A DNA stretch of 64,000 nt from Pseudomonas sp. SDI (lineage in GTDB: Bacteria; Pseudomonadota; Gammaproteobacteria; Pseudomonadales; Pseudomonadaceae), in NCBI RefSeq assembly GCF_003105155.1, contig NZ_QETK01000009.1, forward strand, positions 62,001 to 126,000, read 5' to 3'. Made by a program: the position numbers and the translations under genes. Within the stretch, counting starts at the first letter, position 1; each line of letters opens with the position of its first letter. Shown piece after piece: positions 53,907-64,000 of the stretch. The notes below the pieces were generated by a model. That model searched no databases and was not told the origin of the DNA. It saw only the letters and a list, made by a program, of their open reading frames with translations.

Positions 53907-54959
53907 ATGTACACCGCCATCGGTTATGCCGCCCAGTCGGCCACTACTCCCCTCGCCCCCATGCGCTTCGAACGCCGCAGCCCACGGGCCGACGACGTGG
54001 CCATCGAGATTCTCTACTGCGGCGTCTGCCACTCCGACATCCACCAGGCGCGCAACGAGTGGGGCATCGCGGTGTACCCACTGATGCCCGGCCATGAAAT
54101 CGTCGGCAAGGTCACCGCGGTCGGCAGCAAGGTCACCCGCTACAAAGCCGGCGACCTGGTCGGCGTGGGCTGCATGGTCGACTCCTGCCGACACTGCGAA
54201 GCCTGCGCTGCGAACCTGGAGCAGTATTGCCTGGAAGGCCCGACCATGACCTACGCCACCCCCGACCGGGTCGACGGCAGCAACACCATGGGCGGTTACT
54301 CCAGCAGCATCGTGGTCAGCGAACACTTCGTGGTGCGCATCCCCGTAGGCATGGACCCGGCCAACGCCGCGCCGATCCTCTGCGCCGGCATCACCACCTA
54401 TTCGCCGCTCAAGCACTATGGGATCAAGCCCGGTGACCGGGTCGGCATCCTCGGCATGGGTGGCCTGGGCCACATGGGGATCAAGTTCGCCAAGGCGCTG
54501 GGCGCCGAGGTGACCCTGTTCACCCGCTCGCCGGCCAAGGCCGACGAAGCCCGCCGCCAGGGTGCCGATCACGTCGTGGTGTCGACCGACGCCGCGCAGA
54601 TGCAGGCTGTCGCCGGGCACTTCGACTTCCTGCTCGACACCATCCCGGTGCAGCACGACCTCAACCCGTACCTGGAAACCCTGACATTTGACGGCGTGCA
54701 TATCCTGGTCGGCCTGATCGAACCCGTCGACCCGGCGCTGCACGCGGCCAACCTGGTGATGAAGCGCCGGGTGCTGGCCGGCTCGCTGATCGGTGGCATC
54801 GCTGAAACCCAGGAGGTGCTGGAGTTCTGCGCCACGCACGGGATTACCTGCGACATCGAAATGCTCGACATCCGCGAGATCAACCAGGCCTATAGCCGGA
54901 TGATCGCTGGCGACGTGAAGTACCGCTTCGTCATCGACATGGCCACGCTCACGGCGTGA
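53907..54959 (+). CDS. Zinc-dependent NAD(P) alcohol dehydrogenase (YahK/CAD-like)
   Basis: This 350-residue MDR enzyme has the catalytic zinc ligands in GVCHSDIHQ and GHEIVGKV, structural cysteines in CRHCEACAANLEQYC, and the Rossmann motif GILGMGGLGHMGIKFAKALG. It is close to the YahK/cinnamyl-alcohol-dehydrogenase group that reduces aldehydes with NADPH. The ATG at 53907 follows GCGAGG. It diverges from a broken AraC gene of the kind that activates such dehydrogenases in response to aldehydes. Substrates are inferred. Confidence 0.9.
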   Translation: MYTAIGYAAQSATTPLAPMRFERRSPRADDVAIEILYCGVCHSDIHQARNEWGIAVYPLMPGHEIVGKVTAVGSKVTRYKAGDLVGVGCMVDSCRHCEACAANLEQYCLEGPTMTYATPDRVDGSNTMGGYSSSIVVSEHFVVRIPVGMDPANAAPILCAGITTYSPLKHYGIKPGDRVGILGMGGLGHMGIKFAKALGAEVTLFTRSPAKADEARRQGADHVVVSTDAAQMQAVAGHFDFLLDTIPVQHDLNPYLETLTFDGVHILVGLIEPVDPALHAANLVMKRRVLAGSLIGGIAETQEVLEFCATHGITCDIEMLDIREINQAYSRMIAGDVKYRFVIDMATLTA

Positions 54960-55013
54960 CAAACGGCGGCCGACCAATGCCGCGCCGGCAAGGGCGCGGC
55001 ACCCACGGGGCGA

Positions 55014-56162
55014 TCAGAACGCCGCAATAAAGATCGCTTCAATGTCCGCCTGACTCGCCGTCCGCGGATTGGTCAGGCCGCAGGCGTCCTTCAGCGCATT
55101 CACCGCCAGCGTCGGCACATCGTCCTTACGTGCGCCGAGCAGCGCCAACCCGGCCGGAATATCGATGTCCCGGCTCAGTTGCTCGATCGCATAGATCGCT
55201 GCTGCACTGCCCGCCTGCGCGCTCAACCCCGCCACTTCGACCCCCAGCGCCTTGGCCACATCGCGCAAGCGCTCGGCACTCACCGCCGCGTTGAAACGCT
55301 GTACATGCGGCAGCAACACGGCGTTGCACACCCCGTGCGGCAGGTCGTAGAAACCGCCCAACTGGTGCGCCATCGCATGCACGTAACCCAGCGAGGCGTT
55401 GTTGAACGCCATGCCCGCGAGGAACTGCGCATAGGCCATGTTCTCCCGCGCCTGCAAGTCTGCGCCATCGGCCACGGCCTGGCGCAGGTTGGCGCTGATC
55501 AACTCGATAGCCTTGATCGCACAGGCGTCGGTAATCGGCGTAGCCGCCGTCGACACATAGGCTTCGATCGCATGGGTCAAGGCGTCCATGCCGGTGGCGG
55601 CCGTCAAGGATTTTGGCATACCGACCATCAACGCCGGGTCGTTCACCGACAACAAGGGCGTGACGTTGCGGTCGACGATCGCCATTTTCACGTGCCGCGC
55701 TTCGTCGGTGATGATGCAGAAGCGGGTCATTTCGCTGGCCGTACCCGCCGTGGTATTGATCGCAATCAGCGGCAACTGCGGCTTGGCCGAACGGTCGACG
55801 CCTTCGTAATCGCGAATATGCCCACCATTGGTCGCGCACAGGGCAATGCCCTTGGCACAGTCGTGCGGCGAACCGCCGCCCAGCGAGATGACACAGTCGC
55901 AACCCTCGCGCTGCAACAGCGCCAGGCCCTGCTCGACGTTGGCAATGCTCGGGTTGGGCTTGGCGCCATCGAACACCACGGCATTGATATCGCGTACGGC
56001 CAGTTGCTCGGCCAGGCGTTCGGCGATACCGGCCTTGGCCAGCCCGGCGTCGGTGACAATCAGCGCCTTGCGAAAGCCGTAGCCGACTATCGCTTCCAGC
56101 GCTTCGTTCAGGCAGTCGATGCCCATGATATTGACGGCAGGAATGAAGAACGTGCTGCTCAT
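55014..56162 (-). CDS. Iron-containing alcohol dehydrogenase (YiaY-like)
   Basis: This 382-residue group III dehydrogenase starts at the ATG at 56162 behind GAGGGATCC. It has [13 protein letters not shown] (nucleotide binding), [19 protein letters not shown], and the metal-binding region [45 protein letters not shown] with the three iron histidines. It oxidises or reduces short alcohols with NAD. It lies convergent to the zinc dehydrogenase gene, so two unrelated alcohol dehydrogenases sit together. The nearest relative I recall is the P. putida enzyme near the ped genes. Confidence 0.9.
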   Translation of the reverse strand: MSSTFFIPAVNIMGIDCLNEALEAIVGYGFRKALIVTDAGLAKAGIAERLAEQLAVRDINAVVFDGAKPNPSIANVEQGLALLQREGCDCVISLGGGSPHDCAKGIALCATNGGHIRDYEGVDRSAKPQLPLIAINTTAGTASEMTRFCIITDEARHVKMAIVDRNVTPLLSVNDPALMVGMPKSLTAATGMDALTHAIEAYVSTAATPITDACAIKAIELISANLRQAVADGADLQARENMAYAQFLAGMAFNNASLGYVHAMAHQLGGFYDLPHGVCNAVLLPHVQRFNAAVSAERLRDVAKALGVEVAGLSAQAGSAAAIYAIEQLSRDIDIPAGLALLGARKDDVPTLAVNALKDACGLTNPRTASQADIEAIFIAAF

Positions 56163-56244
56163 GGCGGATCCCTCAGGCAATCATTCAGTGCCTGCAGGAT
56201 CCGCCTCAACGCCCTGCCGCGTGTTGATCTGGGGCAATGAGCGC

Positions 56245-57807
56245 TCAGCCGAGGAACAGCCGGTAGGCCGGGTTGTCGGTCTCGTCCCAGTAGCGATAGC
56301 CCATGGCAGCCAGTGCCGCCGGCAAGTCGGCCCGCTCAGCCGCCGGCACCTGCAACGCGGCAAACACCCGCGCCTCGGCCGCGCCATGGTTGCGGTAATG
56401 GAACAGGCTGATGTTCCAGCGCTGGCCCAGCCGTTCCAGGAAGCCGAGCAACGCCCCCGGCCGCTCGGGGAACTCGAAGCGCATCACCACTTCGTCGGCC
56501 GCAGGCCCGGCATGGCCACCCACCGTGTGGCGGACATGCAGCTTGGCCAATTCGTTGTCGGTCAGGTCGAGTACTTCATAGCCCTGCCCGGCCAGGCTTT
56601 CCAGTAATTGCGCGCGGGGATCGTTCTGCGGGTGGGTCTGCACACCGACGAACAGCCGAGCCTCCTTGCCTGGGTAATAGCGGTAGTTGAACTCGGTGAT
56701 CTGCCGCCGCCCCAGTGCCTGGCAAAAGGCGCGGAAACTACCTGGCTGCTCGGGGATGGTCACCGCGACGATGGCTTCGCGCTGCTCGCCCAGCTCGGCG
56801 CGCTCGGCGACGTGACGCAGGCGGTCGAAGTTGACGTTGGCCCCCGAGTCGATGGCCACCAGCGTCTGCCCCTGCACGCCGCGGCTGGCCACGTACTTCT
56901 TGATCCCGGCCACCGCCAGCGCCCCGGACGGCTCGGTGATTGAGCGGGTATCGTCGTAGATGTCCTTGATCGCCGCGCACAGCTCGTCGCTGCTGACCGT
57001 GATCACCTCGTCGACAAAGTGCCGGCACAGCTCGAAGCAATGGGCGCCGATCTGCGCCACCGCCACCCCTTCGGCAAAACTGCCGACCTGCGGCAGGATC
57101 ACCCGCTCGCCGGCCTGCATGGCTGCCTGCAGGCAATTGGAGTCGTGCGGCTCGACACCGATCACCTTGACCTGCGGGCGCAGGTATTTGACGTAGGCGG
57201 CGATCCCGGCGATCAGCCCGCCGCCGCCGACCGGGACGAAGATCGCGTCCAGCGCGCCCGGCTGCTGGCGGAGGATTTCCATGGCCACGGTGCCCTGCCC
57301 GGCGATCACGTCCGGGTCGTCGAACGGTGGCACGAAGGTCGCACCGTCGCGCTGCGCCAGGTGCAGGGCGTGGGCCAGCGCGCGGGGGAAGCTGTCGCCA
57401 TGCAGCACGACATGGCCGCCGCGCGAGCGCACGCCCTCAACTTTCAGCTCCGGGGTGGTGGTAGGCATAACGATGGTCGCCTGCAAACCTAACTCGCGCG
57501 CGGCCAGGGCCACACCCTGGGCATGGTTGCCCGCCGATGCGGTGATCACGCCGCGCTCGCGCTGGGCCTGGCTGAGCGCGCTCAGGCGGGTGTAAGCGCC
57601 ACGGATCTTGAAGGAAAAGGTCGGTTGCAGGTCTTCGCGCTTGAGCAGCACCTGGTTGCCCAGGCTCGTCGACAGGGCACGCGCCGGTTGCAGCGGGGTT
57701 TCAATGGCCAGGTCGTATACCGGGGCAGCGAGAATTCGCCGTACATAGTCCGACAGCAGGTTCAGCGGGCTGGTCGCGGTGCCGGGGCAAACGGTAAGGC
57801 TGGTCAT
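56245..57807 (-). CDS. ilvA: Threonine ammonia-lyase, biosynthetic
   Basis: This 520-residue PLP enzyme starts at the ATG at 57807. The PLP lysine is in FSFKIRGAYTRLS; the substrate and phosphate loops are ITASAGNHAQGVA and VPVGGGGLIAGIA. Two ACT-like regulatory domains occupy about 330-520 (AIVAVTIPEQPGSFRAFCQALG; VMRFEFPERPGALLGFLERLG). It converts threonine to 2-oxobutanoate, the first step of isoleucine synthesis, and is normally inhibited by isoleucine. Upstream lie a leader peptide rich in Ile codons, an attenuator and a hairpin that covers the Shine-Dalgarno, so expression should fall when isoleucine is plentiful. Confidence 0.96.
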   Translation of the reverse strand: MTSLTVCPGTATSPLNLLSDYVRRILAAPVYDLAIETPLQPARALSTSLGNQVLLKREDLQPTFSFKIRGAYTRLSALSQAQRERGVITASAGNHAQGVALAARELGLQATIVMPTTTPELKVEGVRSRGGHVVLHGDSFPRALAHALHLAQRDGATFVPPFDDPDVIAGQGTVAMEILRQQPGALDAIFVPVGGGGLIAGIAAYVKYLRPQVKVIGVEPHDSNCLQAAMQAGERVILPQVGSFAEGVAVAQIGAHCFELCRHFVDEVITVSSDELCAAIKDIYDDTRSITEPSGALAVAGIKKYVASRGVQGQTLVAIDSGANVNFDRLRHVAERAELGEQREAIVAVTIPEQPGSFRAFCQALGRRQITEFNYRYYPGKEARLFVGVQTHPQNDPRAQLLESLAGQGYEVLDLTDNELAKLHVRHTVGGHAGPAADEVVMRFEFPERPGALLGFLERLGQRWNISLFHYRNHGAAEARVFAALQVPAAERADLPAALAAMGYRYWDETDNPAYRLFLG

Positions 57808-57811
57808 CGGT

Positions 57812-57843
57812 GACTCCTGGTTTTTTTGAAGTGCCCAGGAGTC
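57812..57843 (-). promoter_or_regulatory. Hairpin covering the ilvA Shine-Dalgarno
   Basis: On the minus strand GACTCCTGG and CCAGGAGTC form a perfect 9-bp stem; the 3' arm contains AGGAG of ilvA, four bases before the ATG. The 14-base loop is A-rich. It should lower translation unless melted. Confidence 0.6.
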
Positions 57844-57847
57844 AGAG

Positions 57848-57874
57848 AGAAAAAACCCGCCTCCAGGGCGGGTT
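57848..57874 (-). terminator. Attenuator terminator of ilvA
   Basis: On the minus strand AACCCGCC/GGCGGGTT with a 5-base loop is followed by TTTTC. The 5' arm can instead pair with GGCGGG at the end of the leader-peptide frame (57889-57901), giving a competing antiterminator. Confidence 0.8.
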
Positions 57875-57889
57875 AGGTGCAAGTGCCAG

Positions 57890-57955
57890 CTAGCCCGCCA
57901 ATCTGATAATGGCGGTAATAATGCTGTGCTGAGGCAAGTGCTGGAATGTGCTCAT
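57890..57955 (-). CDS. ilvA leader peptide, 21 residues, with clustered Ile codons
   Basis: On the minus strand an ATG at 57955 encodes MSTFQHLPQHS, then IITAIIRLAG and TAG. Four of six successive codons are isoleucine (ATT ATT ACC GCC ATT ATC). The stop lies within the antiterminator strand just before the attenuator terminator. This is the classic layout in which ribosome stalling at Ile codons favours antitermination. No Shine-Dalgarno precedes it; a good promoter predicts a start at or next to the ATG, so it is probably translated from a leaderless mRNA. Confidence 0.75.
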   Translation of the reverse strand: MSTFQHLPQHSIITAIIRLAG

Positions 57956-57962
57956 GGCAAGG

Positions 57963-57992
57963 AAACTAGCCCAGGGCTGTAGGCAAAGTCAA
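57963..57992 (-). promoter_or_regulatory. Promoter of the ilvA leader
   Basis: On the minus strand TTGACT (57992-57987), an 18-bp spacer and TAGTTT (57968-57963) resemble a sigma-70 promoter. The predicted start is near 57956, right at the leader ATG. Confidence 0.6.
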
Positions 57993-58076
57993 CCACTCGT
58001 GGCCCACAGGGGTTGTGACGGACACCCTCCTGCGGGAGCTGGCATTACCAGCGATCGGGCGCAAAGCGCCCGCGCT

Positions 58077-59549
58077 TCAAGGCTGCCGTGGTGGTTCGGT
58101 GCTGCCATCCCAACCGCCACCCAGCGCCGCAATCAGCTGCACACTGGCCACCAGGCGTCCCTGCAGCAGGGTCAATGCACTGCGTTCGTTGCTCAGCGCG
58201 GTTGTCTGCACATTCACCACATCCAGATAACCGATCAAGCCGGCCTTGTACTGGTTCTCGGTCAGTCGCAACGACTCCCGCGCCGCAGCCAGCGCTTCGT
58301 CACGCACCTGCGCCTCATCGCCATACACCTTCAACTGCACCAGGTAGTTCTCGACCTCCTTGAAGCCATCGAGCACCGCCTGCCGATACTGCGCCACCGT
58401 CTGGTCATACACCGCCACCGTACGGTCAACCTCCGCCGAACGCTTGCCGGCATCGAACAGGGTCATCGCCAACTGCGGCCCTACCGACCAGAAACGGTTG
58501 GGCACGCTGATCCAGTCGCCAAAACTACTGCTGCTGTAACCGCCACTCATGCTCAAGGTCAGGTCCGGGAAGTACGCCGCCCGCGCCACACCAATACTGG
58601 CGTTGGCCGACATCACCTTACGCTCCGCCGAAGCGATATCCGGACGCCGCTCCAGCAGTTGCGACGGCAACGCCAGCGGCACCTGGGGCAACTGCGGGAG
58701 ACTGCGGCTCGGGGCCAGGGCAAACTGCGCCGGGGCCTTGCCCATCAGCACGGCAATCGCGTTCTCCAACTGCGCACGCTGCCAGATCAGGTCGATCAGG
58801 TCGGCCTCGGTGCTTTTCAGCTGGGTCTGCGCCTGTGCCACCGCATCCTTGCCGGACACCCCGGCGCGGTACTGGTTTTCGGTCATCTTCAGCGACCGCT
58901 GATACGCCGCCAGCGTGGCTTCGAGCAAGCGTTGCTGCTCGTCTATCACCCGCAATTGCAGGTAGTTCTGCACCAGCTCCGACTGCAGGCTCAGGCGAAT
59001 CGCCGCCAGGTCGGCAAAACTTGCCTCGGCACTGTATTCGTTGGCCGCCAGGCCTTCACGCAGCTTACCCCAGAGGTCCGCCTCCCAGCTCACGCCCAAC
59101 TGCGTGCTGTAGGTGTTGCGGATACCGCTGCTGTTGTTGCTCAGGCTCGAACTGCTGCTGCCGGTGCCCTGGCTGGAGCGGGTTTTGCCAGCGCTCAGGT
59201 CGAGGCTGGGAAACAGTGCGCCGCGCGCACTGCGCACCAGCGCCTGGGCCTGTCGATACTGCGCCTCGTACTGCGCGACGGTCTGGTTGCTGGCATTGAG
59301 CTGCTCGACCAGGCCGTTGAGCTGGGCATCGCCATACAGCTCCCACCAGGCACCACGGGCCAGCGCATCGGACGGGTTGGCCTGGGTCCAGCCCTCGGCC
59401 TGCTTGAACTGCACCGGGGCCGCCAGTTCCGGTCGATGATAATCCGGGCTCAAGCTGCAGGCGCTGAGCATCAGCAGGCACAGGCTGGCACTGAGCAGGC
59501 GCGAGCCACGGGCGCCGAGCAGGCGGGCGGGCATCGGAAGTTCGGTCAT
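58077..59549 (-). CDS. opmB: Outer-membrane efflux channel OpmB (OprM family)
   Basis: This 490-residue lipoprotein starts at the ATG at 59549, overlapping the muxC stop (ATGA). The lipobox cysteine is in LLMLSACSLSPDYHRPE. Two TolC repeats follow (LNASNQTVAQYEAQYRQAQALVRSARGALFPSLDLSAG; AYFPDLTLSMSGGYSS) with RRPDIASAERKVMSANASIGVAR. It forms the trimeric exit duct of the MuxABC tripartite pump. A Ser-rich stretch (GTGSSSSSLSNNSSG) marks a surface loop. It ends the operon near a small GC hairpin. Confidence 0.93.
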   Translation of the reverse strand: MTELPMPARLLGARGSRLLSASLCLLMLSACSLSPDYHRPELAAPVQFKQAEGWTQANPSDALARGAWWELYGDAQLNGLVEQLNASNQTVAQYEAQYRQAQALVRSARGALFPSLDLSAGKTRSSQGTGSSSSSLSNNSSGIRNTYSTQLGVSWEADLWGKLREGLAANEYSAEASFADLAAIRLSLQSELVQNYLQLRVIDEQQRLLEATLAAYQRSLKMTENQYRAGVSGKDAVAQAQTQLKSTEADLIDLIWQRAQLENAIAVLMGKAPAQFALAPSRSLPQLPQVPLALPSQLLERRPDIASAERKVMSANASIGVARAAYFPDLTLSMSGGYSSSSFGDWISVPNRFWSVGPQLAMTLFDAGKRSAEVDRTVAVYDQTVAQYRQAVLDGFKEVENYLVQLKVYGDEAQVRDEALAAARESLRLTENQYKAGLIGYLDVVNVQTTALSNERSALTLLQGRLVASVQLIAALGGGWDGSTEPPRQP

Positions 59550-62500
59550 AGCGGGGTTTCCAGGGCAGCATCGGTCCGCACTCCGCGCCAGCGGTTGAAA
59601 CGATGGCGCAGACGGTCCAGGTAGAGGTAAACCACAGGCGTGGTGAAAAGCGTAAGAATCTGGCTGAAGACCAGCCCGCCGATAATGGTCAGGCCCAGCG
59701 GCTGCCGCATCTCGGCTCCTTCGGCCGTGCCCAGCAGCAGCGGCACGGCGCCAAGGATCGCCGCCAGCGTGGTCATCAGGATCGGCCGCAGACGCAGCAG
59801 GCAGGCCCGGCGGATCGACTCTTCCGGGCTCAGGCCCTGATGCCGCTCCAGTTGCAGCGCCAGGTCGATCATCAGGATGGCGTTCTTCTTCACCACCCCG
59901 ATCAGCAGGAACAGGCCAAGCAACGAGATCAGGCTGAACTCGCTGCCGACCACGTACATCGTGAGCAAGGCGCCAACTCCGGCCGAGGGCAAGGTCGAGA
60001 GGATAGTCAGCGGGTGAATGTAGCTCTCGTAGAGGATGCCCAGCACCAGGTACACCGCGAGCAAGGCACCGAGGATCATCCACGGCTGGCCCTCCTGGCT
60101 CTTGCTGAAGGCGTCGCCGGTGCCGCCCAGCTTGGCGATCACTTCTTCCGGCAAGCCGACCTTGGCCACCGCCCGCTCGATGGCGGCCATGGCCACGTCC
60201 TGGCTGACCCCTTCGGCAATATCGAAGGAAATGTCCTCGGCGGCAAACTGCCCTTCGTGGCTGACGCGGTCCTCGGCCAGGCTGTTTTCATAGCGGGCAA
60301 AGGCCGACAGCGGCACCCGTGCGCCCTCGGCGGTGATCACCTGGACCTGCTCCAGGGTGCGTGGATCCTGGGCATATTTCGGGTTGATCTCCATCACCAC
60401 CTGATACTGGTTCAGGCTGTCGTAGATGGTCGAAATCTGCCGCTGGCTGTAGGCATTGTTCAGCACCGAGGTGACCATGTTCATGTCGATGCCCAGGCGC
60501 TTGGCCTGCTCGCGGTCGACCACCAGGGTCACTTGCTGGGTACCGCTGCCCTCGCGGGCGTCGATGGCGGTGATTTCCGGCAGCGTCTTGAATGCCGCCA
60601 CCACCTTCGGGTACCACGCGCGCAGGGCCGCCAGATCGCCGCTCTGCAGGGTATACATGAACTGCGAGCTGCTCTGGTCGTGACCGCCACCACCGAACTG
60701 CAGGTCCTGGTCGGCCATCAGGAACAGCCGGCCACCGGGCACCTTGGGCAGGTTCTTGCGCAGGCGCTCGATGATCTTCTGCGCCGACTCCTTGCGCGCC
60801 TTGATCGGTTTCAGGCGCACCAGCACCATGGCGTTGTTGATCCCGCTGTTGCCGCCAATGAAGCCGGCCACGCTCTCCACCGCCGGGTCCTTGAGCAAGG
60901 CACGGCGGTAGATTTCCATCTTTGGTTGCATCACCGCAAACGACAGGCCGTCGTCGCCGCGGACAAAGCCCATCAGCTGGCCGGTGTCCTGCTGCGGCAT
61001 CAGGGTTTTCGGCACCACTACGTACAGTGCGACGTTGAGCACGATGGTCGCCAGCAGGCTGAACAGGGTCAGCCGGCGATGACGCAAGACCCAGCCCAGG
61101 CTGCGGTCGTAGCCGGCCATCATCCGTTCGTTGAGGCCTTCGCTCCAGCGTTGCAGGCGGCTTGGCGCACCGCCCTTGTGCGGTTTGAGCCAGCGCGCAC
61201 AGAGCATCGGCGTGAGGGTCAACGAGACCAGCAGCGAGACGATGATCGCCGCCGCCAGGGTAATCGAGAACTCGCGGAACAGCGATTCGACAATGCCGCC
61301 CATGAACAGGATCGAGACGAACACCGCCACCAGCGAGGCGTTCATCGCCAGCAAGGTGAAACCGACTTCCTTGGCACCGAGGAACGCCGCCCGCATCGGC
61401 GCGATGCCCTCGTCGATATGCCGGGAAATGTTTTCCAGCACGACAATGGCGTCGTCCACCACCAGCCCGGTGGCCAGAATCAGCGCCATCAGCGACAGGT
61501 TGTTCAACGAGAACCCACACAGGTACATCACGGCGAAGGTGCCGACCAGCGACACCGGCACCGCCAGGGTCGGGATCAGCGAAGCACGCAGGTTACCGAG
61601 GAACAGGAACACCACCAGAATCACCAGCGCTACCGCGATCAACAGGGTGTGCTCGGCCTCCTTGAGGGTGGCCTTGATCACCGGCGAGCGGTCCATGGCC
61701 ACGTCGACCTTGACGCTGGCCGGCATCAGCGCCTGCAGCGCCGGCAGTTGCTCGCGGATCTTCGCCACGGTTTCGATGATGTTCGCCCCAGTCTGGCGGT
61801 TGATCACCAGCAACACCGCCTGCTGGTCGTTAAAGAAGCCGCTGTTGTAGCGGTTCTCCACGGCGTCGGTAACCTTGGCCACATGGCTCAGGCGCAGCAC
61901 CGCGCCATCCTGGTAACGGATGACCAACGGTTCGTAGTCCTTGGCCTTCTCCAACTGGTCGTTGGCCTGTACCTGCCAACTGCGCTCGGCGTCTTCGATA
62001 AAGCCCTTGGGCCGGCGCACGTTGGCATTGGCGATGGTCTGGCGCACGTCGTCGAGGCTCACCCCGTACTGGTTGAGCAGCTCCGGTTCCAGCTCGATAC
62101 GCACTGCCGGCAGCGAGCTGCCGCCGATCTGCACCTCGCCCACCCCCGGCACCTGCGACAGGCTCTGCGACAGGATGGTCGAGGCCAGGTCGTACAACTG
62201 GCCCTTCTGCAGCACTGTCGAGGTCAGCGACAGGACCATGATCGGTGCCTGCGCCGGGTTGATCTTGTTGTAGGTCGGCATGCTGCGCATGCCGCTGGGC
62301 AGCAGGTTGCGGGTGGCGTTGATCGCCGCCTGTACCTCGCGCGCGGCACCGTCGATGTCGCGGCCCAGATCGAAGCCGAGAATCACCCGGGTCGAGCCCT
62401 GGCTGGAGCGGCTGGTCAGGGTGTTGACCCCGGCAATACTGCCCAGCGAACGCTCCAGCGGCGTGGCCACGGTCGAAGCCATCACCTCGGGGCTGGCCCC

Positions 62501-62656
62501 CGGCAGGCTGGCCGAGACCACGATCACCGGGAAGTCCATCTGCGGCAACGGCGCCACCGGCAGCAGGCCGAAACTGACGCCCCCCAGCAGCATGATCGCC
62601 AGGCTCAGCAGCATGGTCGCTACCGGGCGACGGATAAACGGGCCAGAGAGGTTCAT
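59546..62656 (-). CDS. muxC: RND efflux permease MuxC
   Basis: This 1036-residue inner-membrane permease has 12 predicted helices and two large periplasmic loops. The proton-relay aspartates are in [17 protein letters not shown], and the C-terminal half repeats the fold ([23 protein letters not shown]). Motif order matches MdtC/MuxC. It overlaps muxB and opmB by four bases at each end, giving the muxA-muxB-muxC-opmB order known in P. aeruginosa, where two RND permeases work as a heteromer. The pump exports drugs such as novobiocin and aztreonam in that species. Confidence 0.95.
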   Translation of the reverse strand: MNLSGPFIRRPVATMLLSLAIMLLGGVSFGLLPVAPLPQMDFPVIVVSASLPGASPEVMASTVATPLERSLGSIAGVNTLTSRSSQGSTRVILGFDLGRDIDGAAREVQAAINATRNLLPSGMRSMPTYNKINPAQAPIMVLSLTSTVLQKGQLYDLASTILSQSLSQVPGVGEVQIGGSSLPAVRIELEPELLNQYGVSLDDVRQTIANANVRRPKGFIEDAERSWQVQANDQLEKAKDYEPLVIRYQDGAVLRLSHVAKVTDAVENRYNSGFFNDQQAVLLVINRQTGANIIETVAKIREQLPALQALMPASVKVDVAMDRSPVIKATLKEAEHTLLIAVALVILVVFLFLGNLRASLIPTLAVPVSLVGTFAVMYLCGFSLNNLSLMALILATGLVVDDAIVVLENISRHIDEGIAPMRAAFLGAKEVGFTLLAMNASLVAVFVSILFMGGIVESLFREFSITLAAAIIVSLLVSLTLTPMLCARWLKPHKGGAPSRLQRWSEGLNERMMAGYDRSLGWVLRHRRLTLFSLLATIVLNVALYVVVPKTLMPQQDTGQLMGFVRGDDGLSFAVMQPKMEIYRRALLKDPAVESVAGFIGGNSGINNAMVLVRLKPIKARKESAQKIIERLRKNLPKVPGGRLFLMADQDLQFGGGGHDQSSSQFMYTLQSGDLAALRAWYPKVVAAFKTLPEITAIDAREGSGTQQVTLVVDREQAKRLGIDMNMVTSVLNNAYSQRQISTIYDSLNQYQVVMEINPKYAQDPRTLEQVQVITAEGARVPLSAFARYENSLAEDRVSHEGQFAAEDISFDIAEGVSQDVAMAAIERAVAKVGLPEEVIAKLGGTGDAFSKSQEGQPWMILGALLAVYLVLGILYESYIHPLTILSTLPSAGVGALLTMYVVGSEFSLISLLGLFLLIGVVKKNAILMIDLALQLERHQGLSPEESIRRACLLRLRPILMTTLAAILGAVPLLLGTAEGAEMRQPLGLTIIGGLVFSQILTLFTTPVVYLYLDRLRHRFNRWRGVRTDAALETPL

Positions 62657-64000
62657 GCGTCGGCCTGTTGTGCGTCAGGCTGACGGCGCCAGCGCCGCGC
62701 CAGGCGATCAAAGTACAAATAGATCACCGGCGTCGTGAACAGCGTCAGCACCTGGCTGAGCAGCAACCCGCCAACCATCACCAGACCCAGCGGCTGGCGC
62801 AGCTCGGCGCCGGAACCGGTGGCGAGCATCAGCGGGATGGCGCCGAACAGTGCCGCCAGGGTGGTCATCAGGATCGGTCGGAAGCGCAGCAAGGCGGCGC
62901 GGTAGATCGCCGCCTCCGGGGCCATGCCCTGATGCCGTTCGGCTTCCAGGGCGAAGTCGATCATCATGATCGCGTTTTTCTTGACGATACCGATCAGCAG
63001 GATGATGCCGATGATCGCGATCATGCCCAGGTCGTTGCCGCTGAGGATCAGCGCGAGCAAGGCACCGACCGCCGCCGACGGCAGCGTCGAGAGGATGGTG
63101 ACCGGGTGGATGTAGCTCTCGTAGAGCACGCCCAGCACGATGTACATGGTTACCACGGCAGCCAGGATCAGCAGCAAGGTGCTCGACAGCGACGCCTGGA
63201 AGGCTTCGGCTGCGCCCTGGAAGCGCGTCTGCACGCCGAGCGGCATGCCGATCTCCCGCTGCACCTGCTCGATCACCTTGACGCCCTCGCCCAGCGACAC
63301 GCCGTCGGCCAGGTTGAACGACATCATCACCGCCGGGAACTGGCCGATATGGGCAATCGCCAACTGTGCCTGACGCTGTTCGACATGGGCCAGGCTGGAC
63401 AGCCGTACCTGGGCGCCATCGCTGGTTTTCACATGAATCTGCTCCAGCACCTGCGGGCCGATATTCGCCGCGGCCGCCGCCTGCAACACCACCCGGTATT
63501 GGCTGGCCTGGGTGTAGATGGTCGAAATCTGCCGCTGGCCAAAGGCGTCGTAGAGCGCGTTGGTGATGTCGGCGACGTTGACCCCGACGCGGCTGGCGGC
63601 GTCGCGGTCGATCGCCAGATACACTTGCAGGCCCTTGTCCTGCAGGTCGCTGGCAACGTCCTTGAGCTCGGCGCGCTGCTGCAAGGCATCGCTGAGCTTG
63701 CCGCTCCACAGCGCCAGCAGTTCGGCGTCCGGCGAGGACAGGCTGAACTGGTACTGGGTACGGCTGACCCGGTCCTCGATGCTCAGGTCCTGCACCGGCT
63801 GCATGAACAGGCGGATGCCAACCAGCTTGTCGAGCTGCGGTTGCAGGCGGCTGATCACCTGCGCCGCAGTGAGGTCGCGCTCGCCATGCGGCTTGAGGTT
63901 GATCAGCACGCGGCCGCTGTTGAGCGTGGCGTTGTCACCATCGACGCCGATGTATGAGGACAGGCTCTGTACTGCCGGGTCCTTGAGGATGATCGCGCTG
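62653..64000 (-). CDS. muxB: RND efflux permease MuxB, C-terminal part; 5' end outside window
   Basis: The last 449 residues of an RND permease are present, entering at the window edge ([23 protein letters not shown]) and ending at 62653 with an ATGA overlap into mux[22 protein letters not shown] and [23 protein letters not shown] are RND C-terminal motifs. It is the paralogue of muxC, as MdtB is of MdtC. The start codon, muxA and the promoter lie beyond 64000. Confidence 0.94.
   Translation of the reverse strand, partial: SAIILKDPAVQSLSSYIGVDGDNATLNSGRVLINLKPHGERDLTAAQVISRLQPQLDKLVGIRLFMQPVQDLSIEDRVSRTQYQFSLSSPDAELLALWSGKLSDALQQRAELKDVASDLQDKGLQVYLAIDRDAASRVGVNVADITNALYDAFGQRQISTIYTQASQYRVVLQAAAAANIGPQVLEQIHVKTSDGAQVRLSSLAHVEQRQAQLAIAHIGQFPAVMMSFNLADGVSLGEGVKVIEQVQREIGMPLGVQTRFQGAAEAFQASLSSTLLLILAAVVTMYIVLGVLYESYIHPVTILSTLPSAAVGALLALILSGNDLGMIAIIGIILLIGIVKKNAIMMIDFALEAERHQGMAPEAAIYRAALLRFRPILMTTLAALFGAIPLMLATGSGAELRQPLGLVMVGGLLLSQVLTLFTTPVIYLYFDRLARRWRRQPDAQQADA

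Overview
The window is from a high-GC gammaproteobacterium, almost certainly a Pseudomonas of the P. putida/P. entomophila type. The reasons are a full-length MnxG manganese oxidase, the divergent cti/metH pair, a muxABC-opmB efflux operon, an AruH-type arginine:pyruvate transaminase, DUF1652 and DUF934 genes, and pseudomonad REP hairpins. I saw no tRNA, rRNA, CRISPR or classical insertion sequence.

1-9 kb is a manganese-oxidation/secretion block. A partial beta-propeller-like gene, mnxG and a lytic transglycosylase lie on the minus strand; a two-gene pseudopilin/inner-membrane pair (gspG-gspF) lies on the plus strand. Both mnxG and the transglycosylase gene have good sigma-54 (-24/-12) promoters, fitting control by an MnxR-type enhancer-binding regulator.

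9-12.3 kb holds the most unusual structure: two short solitary Rhs-core genes followed by a tyrosine recombinase. The last 40 bp of the recombinase gene are repeated exactly between the two Rhs genes, so one Rhs gene is flanked by direct repeats like a cassette. Both Rhs proteins carry eukaryote-type PPxY motifs and have a LuxR-box-like dyad (CT-N12-AG) about 63 bp before the start codon. Two more relatives lie at 18.5-19.7 kb (5'-truncated, no box) and 32.9-33.9 kb (box present). That second pair shares a different C-terminal domain.

12.4-29 kb is mostly housekeeping and accessory metabolism: a DUF3313 lipoprotein, a DUF1345 membrane protein, aruH, DUF1652, an MHYT-GGDEF-EAL c-di-GMP protein, an isochorismatase-like hydrolase, an organosulfur module (SsuD-like monooxygenase, DszB/SsuA-like binding protein, TonB receptor), nfuA and cti. 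29-38 kb holds metH behind a MetR box, an Rhs gene, DUF2970, an overlooked 37-residue membrane protein, a periplasmic binding protein and cysI-DUF934.

38-48 kb contains two adjacent paralogous giant proteins (1641 and 1736 residues) with a DUF6543-like N-terminal region, leucine-rich repeats and a C-terminal NEL-type E3 ubiquitin ligase domain that keeps the catalytic cysteine. Together with the PPxY-bearing Rhs proteins they suggest host-directed activity, although no type III or type VI genes are present here.

48-64 kb holds sohB, an acyl/lipid operon (histidine phosphatase, SCP2, phosphotransferase, SDR), a frameshifted AraC regulator beside a zinc alcohol dehydrogenase, an iron alcohol dehydrogenase, ilvA behind a complete attenuator (leaderless Ile-rich leader peptide, terminator, antiterminator, SD-sequestering hairpin), and the end of muxB-muxC-opmB.
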